From: Wurfbainia villosa
Taxonomy: Eukaryota; Streptophyta; Magnoliopsida; Zingiberales; Zingiberaceae
Direction: 5' to 3'
Length of the DNA: 64,000 nt
NCBI GenBank assembly: GCA_025175895.1
Contig: CM046007.1
Location: 29,097,913-29,161,912, forward strand
Within the stretch, counting starts at the first letter, position 1; each line of letters opens with the position of its first letter. A program made the translations under genes and the position numbers. The notes under the pieces are model-generated. The model saw only the letters and a list, made by a program, of their open reading frames with translations, searched no databases and was not told the origin of the DNA. Positions 12,341 to 25,050 of the stretch are shown here, piece after piece.

Positions 12341-12460
12341 TGATCGTAAGATTGAAACATCATTTCTATAAGTAGTATGTCATCGACATACAATACTAAA
12401 CACGACGCACTCTCACTAACCTTCTTGTACACACAAGGTTCGTGCGGATTTTGTGAGAAA

Positions 12461-15271
12461 TCAAACTTTTGATTGTCTCATCAAAGCGGATATTCGAGCT
12501 CTGGATGCTTGCTTCAATCCATAAATGGACCGTCCGCAATTTGATACCTTGGTTTTATCAACCGATGTGAAACCCTCAGGCGGTATCATATACACGTCCT
12601 CGAGCAGGTTTCCATTAAGGAAAGCTGTTTTCACATCCATCTGCCATATCTCATAATCATAATGAGCCGCTATGGCCAGGAGCATCCGAATGGATTTAAG
12701 CATAGCTATAGGCGAATAGGTTTCGTCATAATCAACACCTTGTTTTTGACGATATCCTTTCGCCACCAATCTTGCCTTATAGGTAATCACATTACCATCC
12801 ATGTCGGTTTTCTTCTTGAAAACCCACTTGCACCCTATAGGCTTTATCCCTTCAGGTGGGTCAACCAAGTTCCAAACTTGGTTTTCATACATGGAATCCA
12901 TTTCAGACTTCATGGCACCAAGCCACTTATCCCTTTCTGAACTTGTCAGCACTTCTTCATAACTGGTAGGCTCCTCATCATCAATGAGTAACACGTCGTT
13001 CGATTCACTTACGAGAAATCCATATCTCTCGGGAATATTGCGTGTTCTACCAGATCTACGAAGATGTGGTGTTACAATAGGTCCAGCCGATTGCTCATCA
13101 CTATGAGTTATCGACTGTTGTGCTTCACCAGGTATCTCATCAATGTCTATTTGAGTCTCTCGAGCCTCCTCAAGCTCGACGACACTCCCACTATTTTCTT
13201 GCAAGAGAAACTCTTTCTCTAGAAACACAACATGCCTTGAAACAAACACCTTTTGTTCCACAGGATGATAGAATTGGTAACCCCTTGTTTCCTTAGGGTA
13301 TCCAATAAATAGACATTTATCAGACTTAGCATCCAATTTGTCTGATACAGTCCACTTCACATAAGCAGGACAACCCCATATCTTCAAGTAAGATACATGA
13401 GGTTTCTTACTATTCCATATCTCATATGGAGTAGTTGAGACTACCTTGGTAGGCATTCTGTTTAACAAGTAAACAGTTGTCTGAAGTGCATAGCCCCAAA
13501 AGGACTTGGGAAGAGTCGCATGATTCATCATTGACCTGACCATGTCCAACAAGTTCCGGTTACGCCTCTCAGATACACCATTATGCTGTGGTGTATAGGG
13601 CGGAGTCCATTGAGACAATATACCATTGTCTCTTAGGTAATCAAGAAACTCCTGACTCAAGTATTCACTACCTCGATCCGATCGAAGTATTTTAATACAC
13701 TTGTCATGTTGTTTCTCTACTTCATTTCTGAACTCTTTGAACCTTTCAAAGGCTTCAGACTTGTGTTTCATCAAGAACACATACCCAAACCGTGAGTGAT
13801 CATCGGTGAAGGTAATGAAGTAGCTATAGCCTCCTAATGCTTGAGTTGACATAGGTCCACAAACATCAGTATGTATTAGACCTAGTAACTCTCCCACTCG
13901 TTCACCTTTTCCAGTAAAAGGTAACTTAGTCATCTTGCCTTTTAAGCATGATTCGCATGTATCGTATGAATCCAATTCAAACGATTCCAGAATTCCACAT
14001 CGGTGTAATTCGGACATGCGTTTCTTGCTTATATGGCCAAGACGACAATGCCACATATAGGAGTCTATTTGATTATCCTTTCGAGCACGCGTGTTGCTCG
14101 CTTCGATATTGAAAATGTCACTGGATACGTCCAACGTATAAATGCCATTACTCAAAGTTCCAGTTCCATAAAGTACGCCATTCAAAGTTATATAACAACA
14201 ATTGTTACTAAATGTCAAATGGAAACCATTTCTATTTAAGCAGGAAATAGAAACAATGTTCTTTATTAGAGAAGGAACATAATAGCAATTGTCCAGTTCC
14301 AAGACTAGTCCACTAGGGAGCTTCAGCAAATAAGTTCCGATGGCGACCGCAGCAACCTTTGCTCCATTGCCAACTCGCAAATTTGACTCCCCTCTGACAA
14401 GTCTTCTTCTATTCCTTAGCCCCTGTATGTCATTACATATATGTGAGCCACACCCAGTATCCAATACCCAAGTGTCTAAGGAAATAGAATGACAATCAAT
14501 AACGAAGATACCTGAAGAGGATGGGGCATCGAATGCCTTCTTCTTCTTCATGGACTCAAGATAAATCTTGCAGTTTCTTCGCCAGTGGCCTTCCTTGCCA
14601 TAGTGATGGCAAGTGCCCTTTTGCGCTGGTTCCGCCTTCTTTGCCTTTTTGTTCTTTCCTTTCTTCTGTTCTTTTGCCTTCCTCTTAGAACCTTTCTTTG
14701 AGGAATCAACTAACAGAACCGCCTTCTCCTCATGCTTCACAGAAGGCTCCACAATCTTCAGCATATTGAGGAGCTCGGGAATGGTGGATTCCAATTTGTT
14801 CATCCGATAGTTCATCACAAATTGTGAGAAACTCTTGGGCAAACAATGCAGAATTAAGTCAATACTTAACTCATGATCCATCACAAAACCAAGGGTAGCT
14901 AGCCGCTCAATGTACCCGTTCATCTTTACCACAAACTGCACTACAGACGAACCTTCTTGCATCTTCGTGGTGAAGAGGAGCCTAGAGACCTCGAACCTTT
15001 TGGATCTCGCTTGCTCATCGAACAACTCATGAAGATGGAAGACTATAGTATTAGCATCCATATGCATGACTCGCCAGAATCGCCACATGCTTCGATAGAC
15101 CAACATTTGATGCGGAGTTGCATCGCCTTAGAGATTGGGAAGAGGCTCTTCAAGGACATATGCAAGCTTTTCCGCCTTGAGAACAATTCTCAGGTTTCTA
15201 AGCCAGTCCAGGAAGTTAGGCCCAGTCAGTTTGTTCGAATCCAAAATAGTGCGCAAATTCAAAGACGTCAT
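12461..15271 (-). pseudogene. Element C gag-pol: gag, protease, integrase and first part of reverse transcriptase
   Basis: The gag start is ATG at 15271, followed by the copia gag motif (GPNF.DWLRNLRIVL). An in-frame TAA at 15130-15128 interrupts it near codon 48, after which 881 codons are open from 15106. Features in order: gag with a lysine-rich tract and a zinc knuckle whose second cysteine is tyrosine (CHHY...GHWRRNC); protease DTGCGSH; an integrase zinc-binding segment (WHCRLGH...CESCLKGK); integrase catalytic residues in HTDVCGPM, ILRSDRGSEYL and HNGVSERRNR, so the DDE triad looks intact; a GAMKSEM linker; reverse transcriptase up to YGLKQASR. The frame then shifts before YVDD. Despite these few lesions the element is otherwise well preserved. 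Confidence 0.93.
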
Positions 15272-16548
15272 GATCAATTTATTGACCTAGAAATACAAAA
15301 CAAGCATATATGAGAAAATGATTTTAAAAATGCATCAATATACATTTATAAATCCCATTCATTTTTTGAATTTCAAAAACCCCAAAATCACTTCGGGAGA
15401 TCGTAGGTCCATCTCCGAATGGGCTGATATCCATCATAGTTATGAACAACCTTGGAGAGAGTCCAACAAGTCATTCATAACTACGACGGTAGGTATCAAC
15501 TATACCGATTGCATATCACGTATATGCAACTATCACAATGTGCTATCAACTAATTGAATGTTCACACATACATCGGGTTGTTAACACATTAACAAGTATG
15601 CATCATATGCATAGCACCCAACTTCACCTCCCTTTACATCGACCTTGGAGAGAGTCCAACAAGCCGATGCTCCAGGTTAAAGCCAACCCATTAATCGAGA
15701 AATAATTTTAATATGGTTAGAGCGCATTCAACTAATTAGCCCAGCTTGGACAGAGTCCAACAACCAAAGCTAACGATTGACCTCTGACTCTTACCATATT
15801 AGTATTAAACTATTCCATGGTTTGAACATGTTCGGATTCGAGCCGGGCTTGGAGAGAGTCCAACAACCCAAACAAGAAACGGAACTCTGGTTCTAACCAT
15901 ATTAATGGAAGGTGTAGGCTTTAATATTGTTTAAGGGTTTTTATGTCTCATCCTCTTTGCATGCAAATAACTATTATCTACATGGCATGACATACATGGC
16001 ATACATCTACATGTCACGACACGCATGACATAATGTTATGCATCTAATGCAATTACATGGCATACAATTATGTCATGTATATATTTCCTTATATGTCATA
16101 ACTATTTATGGAAATAAAATATGTTTAAGATTTGATTCTCCAAATCAAATCATAATTAAATTAGGAAACAAATTTCCAAATCTAATCACATATTTTATTT
16201 ATGGAATTATTTGATTAAGGAAAATCTATTTAGGAAACCAATTTCCTAAATCATTAAAATTACTTATGGAAATAAAATATTTTAAGATTTGATTTCCCAA
16301 ATCAAATCAAGATTAAATTAGGAAACAAATTTTCAAAATCTAATCAAATATTTTATTTATGGAAAATATCAATTTCCATAAATACTTCCAACTTTCCAAA
16401 AGTGGAAGATTTCCATAAATACTTCTAGACTTTCCAAAATTGAAAATTTTCCATAAATACTTCTAAATTTCCAAAATTAGAAAATTTCCAGAAATACATT
16501 ATGACTATTGCAAAACCATTTTTATGATTATGTCGAAACACAACCTGG
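15272..16548 (-). other. Untranslated leader of element C with internal repeats
   Basis: The segment between primer site and gag start has no coding potential on either strand. On the plus strand it holds four copies of CTTGGAGAGAGTCCAACAA (one mismatch in the third) at 15451, 15644, 15745 and 15848. It also holds an AT-rich pair of direct repeats of about 100 bp (16105-16205 and 16264-16365), each containing inverted AAGATTTGATT/AATCAAATC arms. TTTCCATAAATACTTC repeats follow at 16370-16500. Leaders of retroelements usually hold packaging and dimerisation signals. Whether these repeats do so is inference. Confidence 0.7.
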
Positions 16549-16560
16549 GCTCTGATACCA
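16549..16560 (-). other. Primer binding site of element C
   Basis: The plus strand reads GCTCTGATACCA, the exact reverse complement of TGGTATCAGAGC, two bases from the LTR edge at 16563. Confidence 0.93.
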
Positions 16561-16562
16561 CT

Positions 16563-18767
16563 TGTGGGGTTTCTGGCACCGCGGCATGTGTGTGTTCGAT
16601 CACGTTTCGTAAACATGAACACAGTGGAAGCAATAAAAATAATAAATCTACATTTATTACAACACACACAACACACGCATGCATATTACAATAAGTGTAG
16701 ACATAACCGTAAATTTAAATTTGCAATAAAAGGAAATTTATCTACGTTATACCTTTCGTATGACGTGTAGCGGGAACGACATCAACCGGAACGATCCTCG
16801 CTAGAATCGTCTCTATCCGTATCCACGCCGAGTTCCTCGGGATGACTTCGCTAAGCCACGAGCTTCGTCTTCGTATGGGTTACTAGCCTCGTGTTGAAGA
16901 CGACGTGATCGAGAGATGATCACGATCCGAATCCAAATTCGGATCCTAATACGAGTTCTCAAAACTCGCTTCTTCGGAAAGGTATTCGTCAACCAATTGA
17001 CGAATCCTTCGTCCTCCACCTCAGAGGATTACCGGAGATCAAATCCCCGGTAAGTTATCCACTGTCGGAGCTCTAACCGTCATCCAAACGATGCTCCGAC
17101 GAGAGGAGAACAAGCTGTCCAGAAAAACTGGACAGCTTTGGTGGAGGAGATAGGCGCCGGCCAACCAAGGGAAGAAAAGGCTCACCTTGATGCCAAACCT
17201 ATAGGAGATCACCGGAGGGTCGCCGGAGGATCACCGGCTGAAGCTTGGTCGCCGGCAAGGAGCTGGACGGCGGCACAACAAGCTGGGCGGCAATGGAGGT
17301 TGGGCGGCAATGAAGGTTGGGTGGCAACTCCAAGCTAGGGTTTTGGATTAGGGCTTAATTATCCCTTAAGCCCTCTTTTATAGAGAACTAATTCTCTTAA
17401 TGGTTATTGGATCATAACCATTAGGCCCGTTAACCCGCTCCATTAAGATAAGTTAAAATAAACCAAACCATGATGGTTTATTTTAAGTTAAAACGAACCG
17501 AACCAACTTTTGGTTCATTCGTTTAAAATAAACCAAACCCTTTGTTTTATTCTCCTCCATTGGATTAGAACCAAACCATTTTGGTTCATCCATTATGTCT
17601 TCATAAGACACGGCCCATCCACGCTTCCATTGCGACTGAAACGATTTCATGCTCGCTTCATGTTTGGTCCAACCAAATCTAGTTTCTCTCGGTCTGAGAA
17701 TCCCATTCTCAAGCTCGTTTTAAATCCTTCGGATTACGCTCGTTGTGCGTGTGACCAAATAGGTTCTCGGTTTATGTTGGCCGTCTATAATTAACCATTA
17801 ATTATAGAACGATCATGAGTGGCACCTAGTAGTACATCATGATCCCCACCAACCGAAAAGATCAATGGTTGATCGAACTATTTACAAACCCTTCAGCAGC
17901 TCGAATGATTCGTGCCTCATTCCCTTCACTCATCTTATACCCACTTGGTTCAGGACATGGTCTATAGTGTCAGTCCCCACTAGGCTGACTACGTCACACC
18001 TAGCCCAAGTATCATTTTCTCATCCTACAGATTCTAGTTACTACACATGTATCGAAGAGTACCTTACTCTAAACATGTAATGCTTTGGCCAAAGACTTTA
18101 GTAACAATCCGACGAGAGGCCATGGGTATACATCTCCTCGCAAGGAGTGGTGAATCCTTTATAGGCTATTCAAACACCTTCGATCACTTCGACTTATACC
18201 CAATCATCCCGGGTCCACATCTCCTTAGAGATGCTTGCTTAAGATGTCAAAACATAAGTCTCCATGATCAAGATGACTTGAATACCGCAAGTCAAAGAAA
18301 CATCGCACTTAAGCCACAGTAAGAATTTCATTGACATATCTATATATGCAGAGAACCATATGAAGTCTTACGGCTGGTCACTCCAATGAACTAGTTACCA
18401 TAACTAGCATCCACGATTAACTCCGGACATCACTATGTCTCCAGCCAGTGAGAATCAGCTGCTTGGATACACCAAGGAGTATACCTCGTGCTAGTCTCGA
18501 CGGAATTGATGGTGTCCAAATCCATCAATTCATCGACTAGGGATAATTTCGATACATCACAATTACACATGTAGAGATGCTCACTAGTTGTGATCCAATC
18601 ACAAATTCTCTCATGCTGTGAATCGTATCGTGGACATTCAGTAAATGAGTTTAAGATCCAATCAAATACATAAAACATGTATACTCAAATAGTGAATCTT
18701 CATTTATCATATAAATGGTTCATACATAAGGCGATTGCCTTAGAACATCTCTCATATATTACTAACA
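16563..18767 (-). repeat. 5' LTR of element C
   Basis: 2205 bp, the same length as the 3' LTR. The terminus next to the primer site is slightly mutated (TGTGGGGTTTC on the plus strand against TGTTGGATTTC in the other copy). The following CACAG at 18768 matches 9181-9185. Confidence 0.95.
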
Positions 18768-18772
18768 CACAG

Positions 18773-19255
18773 GGCCTAGCAGCTTATATCCGAGCGAGGA
18801 TGTCAGGATCTTCTATTGCCTCTTACAGGGAGGCATTGGACCGAGCCAATTGTATTGAAATGACATCCCAATAGATCTTCAAAGAAAAAGATATAGAGAG
18901 GCAGATATCCCAGAGTAAGGAGCAGAAGCAAAATTCAGGGAATCAGACTCAGAAGAAGCAGGAGCAGAAGGGCAATACTCGAGGTACTACAGAGGGATCG
19001 TCTAGGGCACAAAAAGGGAAGCGCCTAGCTTCCGAATAGGCTGGAGTTTCTCAGAAGAACCGTAAGAGTCAGAACAGAAATGGATCCTATAAATGCGGAT
19101 CTAGAAGTCATAGAGCTCCAGAGTGCCCTTTGGAGCAGCTTGTTTGCTACTATTGCAAGCAACCTGGACATACCAGTCGAGAGTGTACATTGAGAGCGCA
19201 GCTGGAGTTTTCTGATAGCTCTAATAAGGGAACGGCAAAGACTGGATGCGATCTT
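18773..19255 (+). pseudogene. gag of element B, C-terminal part with zinc knuckle
   Basis: Continues the frame cut at 9185: GLAAYIRARM..., then stops at 18874 (where SQ*IFKEKD suggests a lost sense codon) and near 19038. After a glutamine/lysine-rich stretch comes one clean CCHC knuckle (CYYCKQPGHTSREC, about 19145-19190), preceded by a partial one (CGSRSHRAPEC). This is the nucleocapsid end of a gypsy gag. Confidence 0.85.
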
Positions 19256-19312
19256 TAATGTCGAGGCGGCTAATACCTCCGCAGCGATTGATCACGATGG
19301 GGTGCCCCTTCA

Positions 19313-19900
19313 GTGATGTCGATGGCTATCCAATATCCTACATCTCCAGTAATCTACTATCCAGGGGTATCTATACCGCCGATGTTACCAGCCAGCTCTC
19401 AGGGTTATCTTATACTTGCACCAGTGACTCAGTCTTTAGCACCTCAGAGTCAGACTCAGCTCGAGTGGAGGCACACTACTTCTTCGTCGGGGATGCAATC
19501 GACAAATATCGAGACTGGACGAGTTTTTGCCATCACCAGAGATGAGGCGCAGTGGGCTGAGGGATCAGTCATACGGGGTATGGTTTTAATTTACTCTATA
19601 TACGTTGATACTTTGATTGATACCGGTAGTTCTCATTCATTCGTATCTAGAATATTTCTGGGTAGAGTCGGAAAGATCCCAATGGTTCGTTCTTGTGGGT
19701 TAGTAGTATCCTTGCCGTCAGGAGAGGTGCTGACTAGCCACCAAGAAATCAAAGGTTGCCCATTAGATTTTGATGGGCATATCCTTACAGTGGACCTCCA
19801 GGTGTTGGAAATGATAGAGTTCAATATTATTCTCGGTATGGACTGGTTGACCGCTTATCATGCTACAGTGGATTGTAGAGTAAGGGTGGTGACATTTTGA
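19313..19900 (+). CDS. Element B aspartic protease region
   Basis: An open stretch of 195 codons. After a poorly conserved linker come WAEGSVIRGMVLI, the catalytic DTGSSHSF (about codon 103), a LPSGEVL strand, and the conserved C-terminal ILGMDWL. This is the gypsy-type retropepsin that cleaves the polyprotein. It belongs to a longer gag-pol frame and the ATG at 19313 is probably not a real start. Downstream (19901-20182) the linker to reverse transcriptase can be followed in fragments (VREYPDVFPDELPG), with a stop near 20150. It lies between gag (18773) and reverse transcriptase (20183). Confidence 0.85.
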   Translation: MMSMAIQYPTSPVIYYPGVSIPPMLPASSQGYLILAPVTQSLAPQSQTQLEWRHTTSSSGMQSTNIETGRVFAITRDEAQWAEGSVIRGMVLIYSIYVDTLIDTGSSHSFVSRIFLGRVGKIPMVRSCGLVVSLPSGEVLTSHQEIKGCPLDFDGHILTVDLQVLEMIEFNIILGMDWLTAYHATVDCRVRVVTF

Positions 19901-20182
19901 CCACCAGATCAACCAACTTGAGAATTTGTTGGTACTAGAGATGATGGATTATTTATTATATCGACTTTACAGGCTCAGAAGTTATTGGCCCAGGGTTGTC
20001 ATTTGCTATCTCTGGTTAAAGTTGCGAACGAAGGACTACCACCTCTCTCTGATGTGCTAGTAGTCCGAGAGTATCCAGATGTATTTCCAGATGAACTTCC
20101 AGGCTTCCCACCTCCTAGGCAAGTGGAATTTGCGATAGAGGTGATTCCATGAACCGCGCCTATATCGAAACCTCCTTATCGG

Positions 20183-20503
20183 ATGGTGCCAAAAGAGCTG
20201 AATGAACTTAAAGTTCAACTGCAGAAATTTTTGGATAATGGATTCATCCGCTCTAGTGTTTCACCATGGGGAGCTCCGGTACTCTTTGTCAAAAAGAAGG
20301 ATGGATCATTGCGGTTATGTATTGATTATCGACAACTGAATGCAGTCACAGTTAAGAACAAATATCCACTGTCGAGGATAGAAGATTTGTTCCATCAGCT
20401 TAAGGATACATGTGTGTATTCTAAAATTGATCTGCGCTCAGGATATCATCAGCTTCGGATAAGAGATGAGGAGGAAACATGGGAGCTGGAATATACTCTC
20501 TGA
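20183..20503 (+). pseudogene. Element B reverse transcriptase, N-terminal remnant
   Basis: 106 codons with the first reverse transcriptase blocks: the [13 protein letters not shown] entry, [49 protein letters not shown] and [18 protein letters not shown]. After this the expected sequence stops abruptly near 20480. It joins a tail that leads straight to the untranslated end (20504-20610) and the purine tract. The YVDD active site, RNase H, integrase and chromodomain are all absent. The likely event is one internal deletion of about 3 kb compared with complete members of the group. The element could only have moved with enzymes from another copy, or lost this part after insertion. Confidence 0.93.
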
Positions 20504-20610
20504 GCTCGATACCCTCATCTGTTTACCGGAGGTATGTAGTTATTTTGGAATAATGCTTGATCTAATTTTTGCATTTAAGTACGAAATTTGGGGACCAAAT
20601 TTTAATAAGT

Positions 20611-20619
20611 GGGGAAGAA
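20611..20619 (+). other. Polypurine tract of element B
   Basis: GGGGAAGAA immediately before the 3' LTR start TGTAAGATACGG at 20620. The preceding GGGGACCAAATTTT context fits a gypsy 3' end. Confidence 0.85.
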
Positions 20620-23600
20620 TGTAAGATACGGCGAAAAAAAAATCGTATGGTTAGGAGTTAATTACATCTAACCTAGCTTAGGAAATTTTAATAGTTCAAT
20701 TAACCTAAGATTAATTGAATTTGGTTAATGGCTTATAGGGTTAAAACCCAACACAAACACCCATTAAAACCAAAAACCCGACCCGCTCAATGAAATTAAT
20801 GCAGAAAGTTAACATTGCATCCGTTCGCCATTTCTCACCACCGAAACGATGAGCGTTTCTCTTTCGCGATCTCTTTTCCTCACGCTTCTGTTTCTCACCG
20901 GCTCCTCATCTCGACTGAAGGTGACAACTTCTCCCTCTCTGTGCGATCCCGCCTCCACGGAACGCTCGACCGCCGGACGCCCCCTCCTTCTCGCTTGTCT
21001 TCTTCTTCTCGCGACCCATCGATCCCTTTTCTCCGCCTTCGTGACCGATTCCGCCACCCAGAGCTTGCCGGCATTTGCATGAGGGGACAAAGAATGAGCA
21101 ATATTCCCTCGTGGGTGCTCGCGAACAAACCAGAGCAACTAGGGTGCTCGCGGTTGGAGGCTTGGGTCGACGACAGCATCACTTGCTCCCGATTTCACGC
21201 TGTTGAAGGTGGGTTTGATCCGATCGATCGCAGCCGGAGCAAGTTAAGGCGTGGATTTTTCTTACAGAGGGATCCGTTTGTGGATTTTCCATGACTAAGC
21301 TCGAAACTTGATTTGGGCAGTGGTTGTTTCCGGCCGACTGAGGATTTGGGAAGTATTGTTTGCCGGTGAAGTTCCTACTATCGGTAAGCCTAATTTCTCA
21401 TTAGTTTACTGTGTGTTCTTTCCTTGGCTGAGACCATTGCAATTTTGGGCAGTGGCTATTTCCGAGAACGGTGGAATTTGGGAAGGGTTTCTGTCGGTGT
21501 TGGGGATTGGCTGCTGGTGGGAATTACAACAGCAGGTAAGCGTGATTTAGCCTCTGTACGACTGTTGTTGATTACTAATTTTTGTTATTGTGTGGGGAGG
21601 AACCGATGGGTGATGTGTTAAACGAAGTGGTTAAATAGTTAGGTATCGAAGAGAATGGCGCCGATCAGCCAAGTCGCATACCAGTTTGTGAGCAATACGT
21701 AACCGAACGAAGAACTCTGCCGAAATTAGGGCAACAAGGAACTGATCAGGCAAACTGAGCAATTGGGGGAAAGTTCCAACCAGTAGTAAGCTTAGTTTAT
21801 CTCATGTTCATCAGTGATTGTTGCTATTTGAATTTCTATTATCGAACAGCCGTGAGTGATCGGAGGAATGGAGGGGGGCTATGAGATGGAATTCCTTTCG
21901 GTGGAGATAGTTGGGGGATTGGTTTGTGAAGTGTTGACTGGGAATTATCAGATATATGGTTGGGTAATTGAATTTAGGAAATAAGGTGACTTATGATGTG
22001 ATTGAGGGTCTAATGTGAAGGTTAGTTATAGTGAATCAACCTTGGATAGTTTGGGGGATTTCTCCTAAATCATATTCGATAAAAAGGATGCGACTATAAG
22101 AACGATATAGTAATTAATTCATATTTTGTAGTCTACTTGTACTAAAATGTAATTGATGATATTTGCAGGACATGGATATGAGATAGGTCCGCGGCTGTGA
22201 GGACTTCATTATTACGAGCATTACAGCAGGTGGGTAATTCCTACCCTGTTCAGGTAGTTTAATGCATACAGATTTAGATGCATGATCATCTTATATAATC
22301 ATGTTACCTTGACTCTGTTCTTATTTATCTTATGCTTGATACTTTACCTTTGGCTATTAACTCCATTGCTGCTATCATGTTTATTTTACCATGATTAGGA
22401 GTTATATATATAGGTGATGTAAGTAACTTAGAATTTGTTTAAGTTAAGTACAAATAGTAAAGTCTGAATGACGACCTGATTGTAAATTGGGCAAAGAGGT
22501 CATCTGTAGGTAGGTAATGTGTTGAACGTAGGGTTAATTCTAATACCCTTAGGTTGCATGTTTACTACCGACCATATACTGTGTAAATGGTCAGGTGAAT
22601 TATATTTAGTGTGTCGCTATGGACCGGTGGTCCTAGCTCATTATAATCAATTTAAGTACGACTCTCTACAGGATAGAGAGTGCATCGATCAGTAAGTATG
22701 ACTCTCTATTGGATAGAGAGTGCGTTGATCTGGTTAGTATAACTCTCCGTAGAATAGAGAGTCTATGGTGGATTTTTGTATGTGAGACATTGCATTGATG
22801 TCATTTGCATGCACGCTGGCGACGAGGTCTCCCTTGTGGTTGAGATGATCGTCAGTCATCCTGCCTCCACTGTTACTCATAGGAGGAGTAATCGGTGTGA
22901 GGGCAGAGCATTGTGGTGCCATACTCTACCACTATAGACGATGGTAGTTGGATTTGCATGTCATAGTCCTGCGTGTGTGGCACTCGACCCCTCATGGGTA
23001 GTGACTGTCGGAGTGGCCAACATCAGGGACCCCCCATCGTGTAGCTTGCTCTTCACGCTTATATGCTACTCGATCATATTGCCCACTCGGCCACTCGAGA
23101 GTAGTGGTTGGTGTTGAGTTGGGAAGTTGTCATGCTCGAGCCACCGAGGCCACACTGGGATCGTGGTAGCTTTAGGGTGAGCCGACATGACCATGCATGC
23201 TGCATTGCCGACTTATGGCATTTTTGCATATTGCCATATATATACATATATGCATGTATATATATATATATGGATGATTGTGATTAGTATATATATATAG
23301 ATGCAGTCTATATATATATATGCTTATTGTGATGCTACATTTGTATGTACTATACTTGTTGCATTTGTTTGTACATATTCATACATGCTATTGCATTTTC
23401 TGTATGGTAGTAGGTCGGTACTTGTATACTTGTTGGTTATTCACTGTGATACCCTCGACCATATCAGGATATAGTGTGAGTTAGTATTATTCTTTATATC
23501 TTATGTTGTAGATATATGCCCAGGTTGGATGAGGATAGAGTAGCTGACTGTCAGGTATATCAACATCGTTTGTTGTTCAGTTTACTTAGTGTATGCATGC

Positions 23601-24156
23601 ATGTATACTTGTTATGCTGATGTATACCTATTGTACGAGTAGATTAAACTGTTGAATGACATGTAATATTGATACATATATTTACATGTTCTATCTTATT
23701 ACCTGTTGAGTTTTACTCACCACCATGGACCCTGGGTTTTTTTGTTGCCCAGGTAACAAGTCGAAGTCTTCGTGATGGCTTGGAGCTGCACCGGCGATCC
23801 ATCCCATCTTTGTTTTTCTGAGTCTCCCGAGCATTTTGTTTATGTTATGGATTTTGCTCTATATCATAGACTTTGGTTTATGTATGGACTTGTCTTTATA
23901 TCGTGGACTTGTTTTGTGTCGATGTTTTATTTATAGTTTAGTATTGTGGACTTGTCAGGTGGCGTACACCTGTGTGTTTTGGTTTGGATGTCAGTATATA
24001 TGTTGTTTATGTTTCCGCTGTGTTTGATATATTTATATCTACTTATTATGTTATTGTTGTGGGCCTACAGGCCTTGTATTAACCCGAAATGTTGTCACGT
24101 ATAGGGGAGATGTCGTTCGTTTGATTTTTGGCACGGCATACTCTCGGGGTGTGACA
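20620..24156 (+). repeat. 3' LTR of element B
   Basis: 3537 bp, ending TGTGACA. It matches the 5' LTR closely except for a replaced block (21648-21714 against 5780-5843), the TA microsatellite, which is short here, and small indels. The open frames at 20815-21294 sit in the CpG-rich block and differ from those of the 5' LTR by frameshifts, arguing against a conserved protein. Confidence 0.92.
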
Positions 24157-25050
24157 ATATGAGTCAATGCCCTAGAGGGAGGAAGAATGTCCAAGAAGGA
24201 GCATCATATGTAGGGGAGCTTCTAAAGCAAATCCTAAGGTAAAATTTAGTAATGCACCTTCTTTAAGTAATAGACAAAAGCATGCTAGGAGTAATGTTAA
24301 TAATCTTGCTATTGTTTATGAAAAACATGCTAGAAATAATAAATTCTATTGTTTAGGTGCTAAGAGTTGTAATTTTATAACTAAGGAGAAATTTGAGACT
24401 AATAACTCTATATCAATTCTACCTAGGGAGTCAATTGGAAGGTAGATGACCATTTAGGCATTAACCTTAAGAAGGATAGGCATATGCCTAGAAGAAATGG
24501 TAATGCCCAAAGACAAAATGAAAAATTAAAAATTGAGTAGTTAGAATTAGAAAATCAAGCTTTGAGGTCAAGGCTTAAGAAATTAGAAAAGACCCTTATA
24601 AAAATGCAAAATAAGATGTAAGGGTCAAATAGTCAAAATTTAGGGTCTAGGAGTCAAAGCCTAGGGTCTAGGAGGCAAGGTCCACCCAAGAGCAAGAAAG
24701 GTTTGAGTCACAAATCTAAGCCCAAGGAGACCTATCATAGTGTTCCATTCGATTATGGAACCATCCATAGGTCTAGGAAGGCCAAGGTTACTAGGGAAGT
24801 TATCCCTAAGGCTAACCATGGTATGTGCCTAGTGGATAAGGTTTCAAGGAAATCTAGGGAAGCCACTAAGAAGGTTACAAGGGGAGTTACCTCTAGAGTT
24901 AACCTAGGCAAGACCACAATGACCAAGGCTTATAAGTCTGGGAGGGTTATTAGGAAGGTATCAAGGGAGGTCATCCCTAGTGAATACCTTATAAATCCAA
25001 GGAGCTCCAATAAGTATTGGGTTATTAGGAGCATGATCGATTCACACTAA
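24157..25050 (+). pseudogene. gag of element A, C-terminal part
   Basis: Resumes the second zinc knuckle cut at 4735 (ATGAGTCAATGCCC) and matches element D from about 31412. An open stretch (24703-25050) encodes a basic tail ending in INPRSSNKYWVIRSMIDSH. This corresponds to the C-terminal region of the SIRE-type gag at 51089-52729 (GSNPYWIPKDQIHYVDRP). A heptad-like segment rich in leucine and lysine (near 24540-24610) corresponds to the coiled coil there. Several stops and frameshifts break it. Confidence 0.75.

Larger units (their letters stand above)
9186..18767 (-). mobile_element. Element C: Ty1/copia retrotransposon (Angela/Tork-like), minus strand, nested in element B
   Basis: Both LTRs are exactly 2205 bp (9186-11390 and 16563-18767). 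The 5-bp target duplication CACAG is perfect (9181-9185 and 18768-18772). On the minus strand the order is 5' LTR, primer site (16560-16549), a 1.28-kb leader, gag, protease, integrase, reverse transcriptase, RNase H, purine tract (11405-11391), 3' LTR. This order, with integrase before reverse transcriptase, defines Ty1/copia. Lineage is judged from protease and integrase motifs and the long LTRs and is tentative. The matched LTRs and perfect duplication make it the youngest insertion of this nest. Confidence 0.95.
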
